Below, one piece after another: positions 18,084-26,606 of a stretch of DNA of 54,368 nucleotides (the stretch's first letter is position 1; every line of letters starts with the position of its first letter). The notes beneath the pieces were generated by a model. The model saw only the letters and a program-made list of their open reading frames with translations, made no database searches and was not told where the DNA came from. The translations under genes were made by a program, and so were the position numbers. Source of the stretch: a virus; IMG/VR virus record IMGVR_UViG_3300042563_001911, positions 1 to 54,368 of that record; one strand, written 5' to 3'.

Positions 18084-19859
18084 TTATCCCCGATTGTTTA
18101 TCTTATTCATAAGTTCTCCGATAAAATCTCCTCTTTCAGAGATGTTGTCCCCCATCACGGTTCCAATATTTTGTTTCTTTTGATTTACCATATCGTAGAT
18201 GATTCCTTCTATTGAGTTATCAAATATTGGGTAGTAAACTGACACCGAATTTTTCTGTCCATATCTGTATGCTCGGTCTTCCGCTTGTGCTAAATCACCC
18301 GGAACAAATGATAGGTCATTAATGATTACAGCTTCGGCTGCGGTTAGTGTGATTCCAACACCAGCGGCTTTTACGTTTCCAACAAATACTTTAATCTTTT
18401 CGTTGTCTTGGAATTGGTCAACCGCATATTGTCGTTGAGGTTTTGATGTTGAACCATCTAATCTCACCGCTTGTTTTCCAAAATGGTCGGCAATTCTGTT
18501 TAATGTCTCAGTAAAGTTGGTAAAGATGATAACTTTTTTATCTTGTTCCAAAATATTCTCAGCTAATTCTATGGTATCTTTAATTTTTTCTTCAGCAATC
18601 ACTTGACGAACCTTCATTAATTTACTGAACTGAACTGTTAGAGATGTTGACTCATCGGGGTTTTTATTGTACCAATCATAGTATTCTCCCATCAACCCTT
18701 CATAAAGTTTTGACTTTAACCTTAGATAAACCGGTGTAATAATTTTCTCAGGTAAATCTAAAACTTCCGTTTTTAATCTACGTAAAACTTGTCTTGATGT
18801 TCTGTCTCTCAATTCTTCTAAGTTAGAAGCTCCGGTTACGTTCCATATCTTACGAGTTCCCGCTGTGAATTGATAACCTTGACAATATCTAATAGCGTAA
18901 GCCATCCAATTCTGAGCCACCGGACTTTCAATAAGTGCCAATAGATTGAAATAATTCATCGGTCGGTTAGTCATCGGTGTTCCGGTTAATAACCACACTC
19001 TTTCACAACTTTTAGAGAAACTATTAACAAGTTTGGTTCTTGCTGCTTGTCCATTACTAACATAATGTGCCTCATCCAAAATAATTAAATCAAAGTTTCC
19101 TTGTGAGATTAAAGATTCTGTTTTACTTTTTAAATCATAGAAGTTTTTAAGAATATCGTAATTAATAATCACAAAATCGTGTTCTATTGAGAAATTCTTA
19201 CCTTCGGAGATGTAAACACTTCTATCGGTGTAGTTCTCAATTTCTCTTTGCCAGTTAATCTTCAGAGATGCCGGACAAACTATTAGTATTTTCTTCGCAC
19301 CTGTCTCTAAAGCAGCAATAATGGTTGCGGTAGTCTTACCCAATCCCATATCATCGGCAAGGATAAACCTTTTAGACCCAGCAAGTTTTTCAATAGCTTC
19401 TTTTTGATGTTCTAACGGTGGTCTATTGGAGTATTTTGAATAATCCACAACAATATTCTTTATTGTGTGTGTTTTAATCAAAGCTCCTTTTGGTAACCAA
19501 AAATCGTGGATTGTCTCGGATTCTAACACTTTTCCCCAAACATGATAGGATTTTTCTTTCTCAACTAATAACTTTTCCACCCATATCTGTTCAGGGATTT
19601 TAATTAATAATTTTTCATCAGCAATTTTTTTAGCGAAGTAAGGGTCTAAATCAACCCATCTTTTTGCAACCTTAGGAGTTACTTCATTAAAATTCATAAT
19701 GTAGTCAGATTGTGCCCGAGTTGGGAAGAATCTTTTATTAGTTTCCTTTTGGTGTTTTAATTTTAGGATATAGTTATTCGCCCCCTGATAAGTTTCAAGG
19801 ATAGATATTGCTCGTTGTTCTATTGTTAAATTAGAATTTTCAGATGTATTGTTTTCCAA
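18084..19859 (-). CDS. SNF2/SMARCAL1-type superfamily 2 helicase
   Basis: 591 aa. All core motifs are visible: LEHQKEAIEKL (Q-like), Walker A ADDMGLGKT (~168-176), motif Ia VCPASLKINWQ, DEAH (LIILDEAHYV, ~260), motif III LLTGTPMTNRP, motif V GVGITLTAA and motif VI QAEDRAYRYGQ. The family translocates on dsDNA and remodels forks or displaces proteins; T4 UvsW has a comparable job but a different family signature. The start is TTG at 19859: no ATG is in frame nearby upstream, and LTIEQRAISILETYQGANNY looks like real protein. It is divergent from the 19916 gene. Confidence 0.9.
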   Translation of the reverse strand: MENNTSENSNLTIEQRAISILETYQGANNYILKLKHQKETNKRFFPTRAQSDYIMNFNEVTPKVAKRWVDLDPYFAKKIADEKLLIKIPEQIWVEKLLVEKEKSYHVWGKVLESETIHDFWLPKGALIKTHTIKNIVVDYSKYSNRPPLEHQKEAIEKLAGSKRFILADDMGLGKTTATIIAALETGAKKILIVCPASLKINWQREIENYTDRSVYISEGKNFSIEHDFVIINYDILKNFYDLKSKTESLISQGNFDLIILDEAHYVSNGQAARTKLVNSFSKSCERVWLLTGTPMTNRPMNYFNLLALIESPVAQNWMAYAIRYCQGYQFTAGTRKIWNVTGASNLEELRDRTSRQVLRRLKTEVLDLPEKIITPVYLRLKSKLYEGLMGEYYDWYNKNPDESTSLTVQFSKLMKVRQVIAEEKIKDTIELAENILEQDKKVIIFTNFTETLNRIADHFGKQAVRLDGSTSKPQRQYAVDQFQDNEKIKVFVGNVKAAGVGITLTAAEAVIINDLSFVPGDLAQAEDRAYRYGQKNSVSVYYPIFDNSIEGIIYDMVNQKKQNIGTVMGDNISERGDFIGELMNKINNRG

Positions 19860-19896
19860 ATTTAATCTTTTAATAGAAATATAATAAATTATTTAA

Positions 19897-19903
19897 TATT
19901 TAT
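19897..19903 (+). promoter_or_regulatory. TATTTAT motif before the neck gene run
   Basis: 6 bases before ATG 19910 or 12 before ATG 19916. The short spacing favours the second start. Confidence 0.4.
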
Positions 19904-19915
19904 CAATATATGAGA

Positions 19916-20269
19916 ATGGAACAAGAAACATTAGAAAGATTAATAAATAAAATGATAAAGCACATTAAACCTAATGGTGTGTCTGAACTTATTTATGAAT
20001 TAAGACCTACTGATGATACTGGTGACGAATATTATATGAGGGTAACATATGTTGTCCCTGATGATAGCGAATATTTACGAAGTTCAAATATGAGAAATTC
20101 AGATTTTAATAGAAAATCATGGAACACTGAGATTACTAAAACAATAAAAGATTATTTTGATGTTAGAGTTATAATCAATGATTCAAGTATTCAATCGGAA
20201 TCATATTACGAAAGACAAAAAAAATATCAAGATGAGCAGACAATTAGTACCAATTACACGAATAGGTAA
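19916..20269 (+). CDS. Hypothetical 117-aa protein
   Basis: Not recognised. Starts at ATG 19916 (MEQETLERLINKMIKHIKP) or ATG 19910 two codons earlier; the TATTTAT motif at 19897-19903 is only 6-12 bases upstream. It has an N-terminal amphipathic helix followed by an alpha/beta segment (YYMRVTYVVPDDSEY, DYFDVRVIIND). Its end overlaps the next gene by 38 bases. It sits directly upstream of neck genes, so a virion-assembly role is possible. Confidence 0.55.
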   Translation: MEQETLERLINKMIKHIKPNGVSELIYELRPTDDTGDEYYMRVTYVVPDDSEYLRSSNMRNSDFNRKSWNTEITKTIKDYFDVRVIINDSSIQSESYYERQKKYQDEQTISTNYTNR

Positions 20270-20747
20270 GTTCTTCGGAGCGGAGGATTACGACTTAGAC
20301 ATCTCTATGGGGGAGGAATGGTTATATGGTGATATGAACTTTACGTTAGTACTATATAAGATAGATAGATTAAAAACTAAAACAGATGATGTTTATGGTG
20401 AGGTTATGACTGATGGTATTAAATATTTACCACCAATTGAAATTAAAGCTTATGTTCAAATACTCCCACCTGAGACCAAATATTTAGGTAACTCTAAAAT
20501 TACTCAATCAGAACCTGGTAATATGAAATTCTCAATTTATGCCGCACAACTTAATGATTTGGGTATTCAAATTAATTATGGTGACTATATTGGTTATTAT
20601 GAAACTGAAACCAAAGTTAGATATTATGTGGTTAGCGATGATGGAAGAATTAATTCAGATAATAAACACACATATGCCGGTTACAAACCATTTTATAAAT
20701 CATATGTAGCGACTCCGGTAACGGAGAATGAATTTAGAGGATTATAA
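20232..20747 (+). CDS. Probable neck/head-completion protein (gp14 position)
   Basis: 171 aa from ATG 20232 (MSRQLVPITRIGKFFGAED); an in-frame ATG at 20178 would add 18 residues lying deep in the previous gene and is less likely. It is beta-rich: FTLVLYKIDRLKTKTDDVYGE, KYLPPIEIKAYVQI, GDYIGYYETETKVRYYVV. The pattern recalls T4 gp14-type neck proteins. Position between the gp13-like and gp15-like genes supports that, but sequence identity is not obvious. The stop overlaps the next ATG (TAATG at 20745-20749). Confidence 0.5.
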   Translation: MSRQLVPITRIGKFFGAEDYDLDISMGEEWLYGDMNFTLVLYKIDRLKTKTDDVYGEVMTDGIKYLPPIEIKAYVQILPPETKYLGNSKITQSEPGNMKFSIYAAQLNDLGIQINYGDYIGYYETETKVRYYVVSDDGRINSDNKHTYAGYKPFYKSYVATPVTENEFRGL

Positions 20748-21052
20748 TGAAAGTAATTATTACAGAAAATAAATTAAATTCAATTATAACAAATTGGTTA
20801 AATAAAAATTATAGTGATTTAGAAAGATTTAATCGTACTGAATTTAGAGAAATTTATTTATCCAAAAATGGATTGTTTAAAATTATGTATAATTTGAGAG
20901 GGAAACAATTATATATTGTTAATGAATTATGGGATTTTATTAGTGAGGTGTTTAGTTTAGATTATGAAGAAACGGGAAAAATTTTATTGAATTGGTGTAA
21001 TAATAAATTTGGGTTTAGAGCAAAAGCCTTTTATAGAGTAAATGAAATATGA
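20747..21052 (+). CDS. Short protein with MKVIITEN N-terminal motif (copy 1)
   Basis: 101 aa, unknown function. Starts MKVIITENKLNSIITNWLNK, then an aromatic- and charge-rich region. Translationally coupled on both sides: TAATG with the upstream gene and ATGA with the next. It is the first of three adjacent short genes whose first ~8 residues are nearly identical while the remainders differ. Confidence 0.7.
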   Translation: MKVIITENKLNSIITNWLNKNYSDLERFNRTEFREIYLSKNGLFKIMYNLRGKQLYIVNELWDFISEVFSLDYEETGKILLNWCNNKFGFRAKAFYRVNEI

Positions 21053-21468
21053 AAGTAATAATAACAGAGAATAGAGTATTTGAAACAATCTATAAATATT
21101 TGGATAAAACCTTTAACCCAAATGAAATGGATTGGGTTTATGGTATAGATGAAGATGATGACGATTCTGATATGGACAAATATAATGAGAATTTTTTAAT
21201 TTTCTTTAAAGGTGATTGGCAAGGTGAATATGATTCAGATGTCGTTTTTCATTATTTTGATGTTGATTTCTATGATGAAAATGATGTTGCACAAAAACCT
21301 TTTAGAGAAAAAGCACCTGTTTTAGAGGTTATGGGTGAATATGGAGAAAATTTAGATACTATGTTTGGTAACCATTGGGAAGAACCAATGAAAAGATGGT
21401 TTGAAGATAATTTTAAATTACCGGTTAAAACCGTGTCAACATATTACAATTATGAAAATTATAATTAA
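21049..21468 (+). CDS. Short acidic protein with MKVIITEN N-terminal motif (copy 2)
   Basis: 139 aa, unknown function. Starts MKVIITENRVFETIYKYLDK, then a very acidic stretch (DEDDDDSDMDKYNEN, ~40-55) and alternating aromatic/acidic residues (DVVFHYFDVDFYDEND). ATG 21049 overlaps the previous stop. The last 17 bases overlap the next gene. Confidence 0.7.
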   Translation: MKVIITENRVFETIYKYLDKTFNPNEMDWVYGIDEDDDDSDMDKYNENFLIFFKGDWQGEYDSDVVFHYFDVDFYDENDVAQKPFREKAPVLEVMGEYGENLDTMFGNHWEEPMKRWFEDNFKLPVKTVSTYYNYENYN

Positions 21469-21898
21469 CGAAAATCAATATAGAAGAATATTTGAAAATT
21501 TTTCAGATGAAGAAGAAAATGATTACATAGGTAAAAAAGTTATGATTTATTATAACTTACATAAACAGACATTCTCAATTATCTATAAAGGATTAGTTGT
21601 TAATCATTGTGACTATGTTAAATTATCTGACGTTGAATTTAGAGTTAGACCGGGAGGTAGAGAAAAGGTTATAAAAGAAAAAAGAAAGAATGTTCATTCA
21701 TTTGTGATTGGAACATTAATGGATTATTGTAAGTTCCCTTGTGAAAATTTACCAAGTGAACCTAATAATAATATTGTAACCTATAACCCTTACAAATATA
21801 ATTCTTATGTTATGAAAGACACCGAAGAACCAATATACCGTGCCGGTGAAGTAGAAATGATAAATTCAAGAAACAAAATATTTATAACAAAACAATAA
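21452..21898 (+). CDS. Short protein with MKIIINEN N-terminal motif (copy 3)
   Basis: 148 aa from ATG 21452. An in-frame ATG at 21401 would add 17 residues inside the previous gene; the internal start is chosen because it restores the MKIIINENQYRRIFENF motif shared with the two preceding genes. The rest is a basic alpha/beta region (KKVMIYYNLHKQTFSIIYKG). One base separates it from the gp15-like gene. Confidence 0.68.
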   Translation: MKIIINENQYRRIFENFSDEEENDYIGKKVMIYYNLHKQTFSIIYKGLVVNHCDYVKLSDVEFRVRPGGREKVIKEKRKNVHSFVIGTLMDYCKFPCENLPSEPNNNIVTYNPYKYNSYVMKDTEEPIYRAGEVEMINSRNKIFITKQ

Positions 21899-21899
21899 A

Positions 21900-22937
21900 A
21901 TGGGTTTACCAAACAAAATAAAGAAAACAATTCCCTTAACGTTTCCAAAAACTCTATATCCACGAAGAGAAGAGTTGTTGGAGAAAATTAATAAAGACGG
22001 AACTTATTTACCTAAGTCCATTTTACATGCCGATTTGGATGGGGGAATGTTAAACTTTGTTCAGAATGAATTACAGACTATTGTGGATGGTAATGTTATA
22101 CCATCAATTGATATTTTAATAACGGCTCAAAATTGGTCTCAATTTACTGAAACTTGGAATTTTCAAGATTTGGATTCTAATGTCTCACCCCCATTTATTA
22201 CGGTTGTTAGAAATCCCGAAGTTAAATTTGGTACTAACCCTGCATTACTATATAACATACCAAATAGAAAACAATATTTTTATGCTCAAGTACCAACGTG
22301 GGATGGTAATAGAAATGGTATGGATATTTATAAAATACCTCAACCGGTACCTGTTGATATTACATATAGTGTTAAAATAATTTGTAATAGAATGAGAGAA
22401 TTAAACGAGTTTAATAAAAATATTCTTGAAATGTTTTCCTCTCGTCAAGCATATACAACTATCAAAGGTCATTATATTCCAATCATCATGAATAACATTA
22501 CTGATGAGTCAGTTATGAATATTGATAAAAGAAAATATTATATTCAAAGTTATGATTTTACAATGTTAGGATTCTTAATTGATGAAAATGAATTTGAAGT
22601 TGCTCCGGCGGTTTCAAGAGTTTTAACTGTTATTGAATTTGAAAAAGAATCGTTCATGCGTGGAAGAAGAAAAAATATTGCCGATGAATCTACATCAACA
22701 AATATTTTATTCGTTGTTGGAAATAATATTATTTCACAAGTTTTTGATTATACTGTTGATTTAAATTTAGGTGAAACAACTAATATAGATTCGTTTGATG
22801 TGTACATTAATAATCAATATTATGGGTCAGATTTGTATCAAATACAAATCAATACCAATGATGTTTTAAAAATTATAGTAGTTAAATCTAATGATACTCA
22901 AGAGGGTTCAATTGTGTTAGAAAACCAATTAGTTTAA
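21900..22937 (+). CDS. gp15: Tail sheath stabiliser/tail terminator, T4 gp15-like
   Basis: 345 aa (T4 gp15 is 272 aa). The N-terminal ~250 residues resemble T4-type gp15: ILHADLDGGMLNFVQNEL, PFITVVRNPEVKFGTNPALL, KQYFYAQVPTWDG, DITYSVKIICNRMRELNEFN and YIQSYDFTMLGFLIDENEFE. In T4, gp15 caps the tail tube and sheath and joins tail to neck. A ~90-residue C-terminal extension (from ~260) looks like an added beta domain. Its stop overlaps the stop of the antisense RHH gene. Confidence 0.78.
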   Translation: MGLPNKIKKTIPLTFPKTLYPRREELLEKINKDGTYLPKSILHADLDGGMLNFVQNELQTIVDGNVIPSIDILITAQNWSQFTETWNFQDLDSNVSPPFITVVRNPEVKFGTNPALLYNIPNRKQYFYAQVPTWDGNRNGMDIYKIPQPVPVDITYSVKIICNRMRELNEFNKNILEMFSSRQAYTTIKGHYIPIIMNNITDESVMNIDKRKYYIQSYDFTMLGFLIDENEFEVAPAVSRVLTVIEFEKESFMRGRRKNIADESTSTNILFVVGNNIISQVFDYTVDLNLGETTNIDSFDVYINNQYYGSDLYQIQINTNDVLKIIVVKSNDTQEGSIVLENQLV

Positions 22938-23098
22938 TTCTCGCCGTATATATCCTTCTTTTCTTTACAATTCTCAACAATCATTCTTTCTAAAAAACGA
23001 TACATTTTGATACCCCTCTTTTCGCAATAGGTCTTTAGGACGTTATGAACCTCAATTGATATCTTTAGGTTCTTTATCTTTTTTTCGTTGTCTGCCAT
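22934..23098 (-). CDS. Small ribbon-helix-helix DNA-binding protein
   Basis: 54 aa, ATG 23098-23096, TAA 22936-22934. The translation MADNEKKIKNLKISIEVHNV then LKTYCEKRGIKMYRFLERMI has the RHH/CopG pattern: one beta strand (KNLKISIE), helix A (VHNVLKTYCEKRG), a turn, then helix B (KMYRFLERMIVENC). RHH dimers or tetramers bind operator DNA through the strand. A perfect 11-bp inverted repeat starts at the base next to its ATG, and a minus-strand TATTTAT motif lies just beyond, suggesting autoregulation or control of the divergent sheath promoter (inference). Confidence 0.78.
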   Translation of the reverse strand: MADNEKKIKNLKISIEVHNVLKTYCEKRGIKMYRFLERMIVENCKEKKDIYGEN

Positions 23099-23127
23099 GG
23101 TAGAATAAAGGCAGAATTTATTCTACC
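23099..23127. promoter_or_regulatory. Perfect inverted repeat, candidate operator of the RHH gene
   Basis: Arms GGTAGAATAAA (23099-23109) and TTTATTCTACC (23117-23127), 11 bp with no mismatch, spacer GGCAGAA. It abuts the RHH start codon and lies between two divergent TATTTAT motifs (23134-23140 minus, 23178-23184 plus). As RNA it would be a hairpin immediately before the start codon, so translational control is the alternative. Confidence 0.65.
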
Positions 23128-23133
23128 TAATTT

Positions 23134-23140
23134 ATAAATA
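23134..23140 (-). promoter_or_regulatory. TATTTAT motif for the RHH gene
   Basis: Minus-strand TATTTAT, 35 bases before the RHH ATG. The perfect inverted repeat lies between motif and start codon. Confidence 0.45.
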
Positions 23141-23177
23141 CTTCTTATGAAGTAAAGTATTTTGGTTTTTTTTATAA

Positions 23178-23184
23178 TATTTAT
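23178..23184 (+). promoter_or_regulatory. TATTTAT motif for the tail sheath gene
   Basis: 37 bases before ATG 23222, divergent from the RHH motif. Confidence 0.5.
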
Positions 23185-23221
23185 CAATAAAAATAAATTT
23201 ACAAATAAAAAAGACAAACTA

Positions 23222-26200
23222 ATGGCATCAAATCAAAAAGTATTCGTATCTCCCGGAGTATATACTTCTGAAGTTGATTTAAGTTTCGTAGCACAAAGTG
23301 TGGGAGTTACCACGTTGGGTATTGTGGGTGAGACCTTAAAAGGTCCCGCTTTCGAGCCTATCTTTATACGAAATTTTGATGAATTCACAAATTTCTTCGG
23401 TGGAACTTCTCCAGAAAAATTTATAAATACACAAATTCCAAAGTACGAAGCGGCTTATATTGCTAAATCATACTTACAACAATCTAACCAATTATTCGTA
23501 ACAAGAGTGTTAGGATTATCTGGTTACGACGCAGGACCATCTTGGTCTATCACCACAAAAGCGAATGTTAACCCGACAACGGTTGATTTCTTTTGTGAAA
23601 GTGCAACTACAGTTAATTGTGTTACTGAATGTATAGACTTTAAAACTATAAACTATTCTGTTGAATTTTCAGCGTGTACTAATAGTATTAACACTGTTAG
23701 TTTTACAAACACATCTAGTTTACCATCTGAAATATCTTCAATTTTGTATGAACCTTACGAACAATTTGATGGTTCAATGTCAACATTGTTTGATGATATG
23801 TCAAGTCAAATTTTTGATATCGTTTCAACACCGGCTAAAGAAGACACTTCAATTAATTATTATGGTGCAATACCAACTAGTGTTTATTCGGGTTTAAGTT
23901 CAGTATATACTGGTGAAACTAATGTTTACGGAGTGGATAATGTAAGTTCAAATTTATGTAATTATTCAGCACCTCAAAATGACCCTTGGTATTACTCATT
24001 ATTTGATAATGTTGGTAATGCTTCTTATACAGGATTTTCATTTTGGTCTGTTGTTACAGGATTAACATTGACACCAATAATTACAACAACAACATCAACT
24101 TCAACGACGACATCAACAACAAACCCTTGTACAACAACAACATCAACATCAACTACGTCAACAACAACAGCAAAACCTGTTAATTGTTATACAGGTACAT
24201 TGATTGGGGTGATTTATATTTATTCGGGTACGGCATATACAGATTATGATGACTTAGTTGTTGCAACACTTCGTTCAAGAGGATTGTCAACATATGGTTT
24301 GGAAAATGGACCTGTTTATGAAGTTTCGGGTTTAACGGATGTTAGTTTAGATTGTACCGGGACATATTCAGGTGTAACTAAGAACCCATTTTCAACTTTT
24401 GGTGTTAATATTACAAGTAAAGATGGTGACCAATATTTCTTTGAAACATCATTATCAAATTCAGATTCAAAATATATTAGTAAAGTGTTTGGTTCAACTA
24501 ACTTCTCAAAACCAAGAACAGTAGTTCCATTATTTGTTGAAGAAAGATTCCAAGCTTTATTAACGAATGCTTGGAGAATGGGTTATATTAGAGGTTTAAA
24601 TTGTGAATTAACAGCTTTACCTGATGCTCGTCAATCGATTGACCCAACATCAATAGCTTTTTACTTAGAAAAATTCCAATCACCGGTTTCTCCGTGGGTT
24701 GTTTCAGAATTAAGAGGTAATAAAGTTTATAACTTATTTAAATTTACAACTATTGCAGATGGTGATTCAGCAAATATTGATATTAAAATATCAATTGCAA
24801 ATATGTCATTTAACAATGGTACTTTTGATGTATTAATTAGAGATTTCTTTGATACTGATTCATCACCTGTTGTTCTTGAAAAATACACTAATTGTAGTAT
24901 GAACCCTCAAGATAATTCATTTGTTGGTAAAAAAATTGGTAGTTTAGATGGAGAATATCCTTTATTGTCAAGTTATGTTATGGTTGAAATTAACGAGGAT
25001 GCACCAATAGATGCTCTTCCTTGTGGATTCTTAGGATACGATTATAGAGAATATGCTGGTGTAAGACCACCATTCCCATTAATTAAATCTAAATATTATT
25101 ATCCTGGTGAAGTAGTTTATAATCCACCGTTTGGGTTAGCTTCAGGAGCGGATGATTCAACAACAAGTGCTGGTGATAATGTAAGAAGAACTTATTTAGG
25201 TATTTCAGATACTGAAGGTATTGATGTTGATTTCTTCCAATATAAAGGAACTCAACTTCCTTTAGATATTTGTAATGATACTGAAGGTAATCCTTGGAAT
25301 TTTAGAACAAGAGGTTTCCACATGGACAAAAACGCAAGTGGTATTACAATTCCAAATATATTTGTAACAAGTGGTACTCCGGCATTCTTTTGTGGTGACG
25401 CACCATTTACATCAGACCCTGATAGTGAACTTAACCCTTATTATAGAATTTACGCACGTAAATTCACATTCTTAGTAAAAGGTGGTTTTGATGGTTGGGA
25501 TATCTATAGAGAATTTAGAACAAATAAAGATGAGTTTATGTTAGGTAGAAAAGGTTATTTAAATGGTTCCTGTCCTACTATCAAATATCCTACGGCATCA
25601 GGTTGGGGAGCATTTAAACAAATTATTGTTGCTGGTAACACTCAAGATTGGGCAAACACCGATTATTACGCTTATTTATTAGGTCAACAAACATTTGCGA
25701 ATCCTGAGGCGGTAAACATCAATGTGTTTGTAACACCGGGTATTGATTATGTTAATAACTCTAATTTAGTTGAGAGTGCTATTGATATGATTGAATATAG
25801 TAGAGCGGATTCGTTGTACGTATGTACAACTCCTGACTACAATATGTATGTTCCGTCAACAGGTAATCAATTAGATTTTATTTACCCACAAGAAGCTGTA
25901 GATAATTTGGCAAATTCAGGTATTGACTCTAACTATACCGCTACTTATTACCCTTGGGTGTTAATGAGAGATACTGTTAACAATACTCAGATTTACTTAC
26001 CGGCAACTGCTGAGGTAACAAGAAACTTAGCGTTAACGGATAATATTGCATTTCCTTGGTTCGCTGCGGCGGGTTACACAAGAGGTATCGTAAACGCTGT
26101 TAAAGCGAGAGTTAAATTGACACAAGAGAATAGAGATACTTTATATCAAGGTCGTTTAAATCCAATCGCAACGTTCTCTGATGTTGGAACTGTAATTTGG

Positions 26201-26548
26201 GGTAATAAAACTCTTCAAGTTAGACAATCAGCTCTTGACAGAATCAACGTAAGAAGATTATTACTTCAAGCACGTAAATTAATATCGGCAGTTTCTGTTA
26301 GATTATTATTTGAACAAAACGATGCTAAAGTAAGACAAGATTTCTTAGATTCTGTTAACCCAATATTAGACTCTATTAGAAGAGATAGAGGTCTTTATGA
26401 TTTCCGTGTAACTGTTTCGTCTGACGCAGCTGATTTAGACAGAAATCAAATGACTGGTAAGATTTATATCAAACCAACCAAATCGTTAGAATTTATAGAC
26501 ATTACGTTCTATATTACTCCAACCGGAGCTTCTTTCGAGAATATATAA
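23222..26548 (+). CDS. gp18: Tail sheath protein, T4 gp18-like, with a large Ser/Thr-rich insertion
   Basis: 1108 aa from ATG 23222 (an upstream in-frame ATG at 23162 would include promoter-like sequence). The N-terminal sheath hallmark is VFVSPGVYTSEVDLSFVAQS with GIVGETLKGPAFEP. The C-terminal handshake region is INVRRLLLQARKLISAVSVR to KIYIKPTKSLEFIDITFYIT. T4 gp18 is 659 aa, so about 400 residues are extra, much of it after ~150. Residues 288-316 are a pure Thr/Ser tract with one Asn-Pro-Cys break. Sheath protomers polymerise around the tail tube and contract on infection. Inserts in sheath proteins usually face outward, so this one may be displayed along the tail (inference). Confidence 0.92.
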   Translation: MASNQKVFVSPGVYTSEVDLSFVAQSVGVTTLGIVGETLKGPAFEPIFIRNFDEFTNFFGGTSPEKFINTQIPKYEAAYIAKSYLQQSNQLFVTRVLGLSGYDAGPSWSITTKANVNPTTVDFFCESATTVNCVTECIDFKTINYSVEFSACTNSINTVSFTNTSSLPSEISSILYEPYEQFDGSMSTLFDDMSSQIFDIVSTPAKEDTSINYYGAIPTSVYSGLSSVYTGETNVYGVDNVSSNLCNYSAPQNDPWYYSLFDNVGNASYTGFSFWSVVTGLTLTPIITTTTSTSTTTSTTNPCTTTTSTSTTSTTTAKPVNCYTGTLIGVIYIYSGTAYTDYDDLVVATLRSRGLSTYGLENGPVYEVSGLTDVSLDCTGTYSGVTKNPFSTFGVNITSKDGDQYFFETSLSNSDSKYISKVFGSTNFSKPRTVVPLFVEERFQALLTNAWRMGYIRGLNCELTALPDARQSIDPTSIAFYLEKFQSPVSPWVVSELRGNKVYNLFKFTTIADGDSANIDIKISIANMSFNNGTFDVLIRDFFDTDSSPVVLEKYTNCSMNPQDNSFVGKKIGSLDGEYPLLSSYVMVEINEDAPIDALPCGFLGYDYREYAGVRPPFPLIKSKYYYPGEVVYNPPFGLASGADDSTTSAGDNVRRTYLGISDTEGIDVDFFQYKGTQLPLDICNDTEGNPWNFRTRGFHMDKNASGITIPNIFVTSGTPAFFCGDAPFTSDPDSELNPYYRIYARKFTFLVKGGFDGWDIYREFRTNKDEFMLGRKGYLNGSCPTIKYPTASGWGAFKQIIVAGNTQDWANTDYYAYLLGQQTFANPEAVNINVFVTPGIDYVNNSNLVESAIDMIEYSRADSLYVCTTPDYNMYVPSTGNQLDFIYPQEAVDNLANSGIDSNYTATYYPWVLMRDTVNNTQIYLPATAEVTRNLALTDNIAFPWFAAAGYTRGIVNAVKARVKLTQENRDTLYQGRLNPIATFSDVGTVIWGNKTLQVRQSALDRINVRRLLLQARKLISAVSVRLLFEQNDAKVRQDFLDSVNPILDSIRRDRGLYDFRVTVSSDAADLDRNQMTGKIYIKPTKSLEFIDITFYITPTGASFENI
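24083..24169 (+). repeat. ACA/TCA tract encoding a Ser/Thr mucin-like segment in the sheath
   Basis: 29 codons, 26 of them Thr or Ser, interrupted once by Asn-Pro-Cys. Similar in composition to the poly-Thr linker at 12220-12300. Because it is in the sheath protomer it would be repeated in every subunit of the tail. Confidence 0.88.
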
Positions 26549-26555
26549 TTAATAA

Positions 26556-26588
26556 AATTATGACCCATTGTAATAGTGGGTCATAATT
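26556..26588 (+). terminator. Strong hairpin after the sheath gene, no U-tract
   Basis: Perfect 12-bp arms AATTATGACCCA (26556-26567) and TGGGTCATAATT (26577-26588), loop of 9. It is followed by AAGCC, not T residues, so it may be a processing or mRNA-stabilising hairpin rather than a terminator. The next gene starts 19 bases later. Confidence 0.5.
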
Positions 26589-26606
26589 AAGCCTTATAAC
26601 AAAAAT

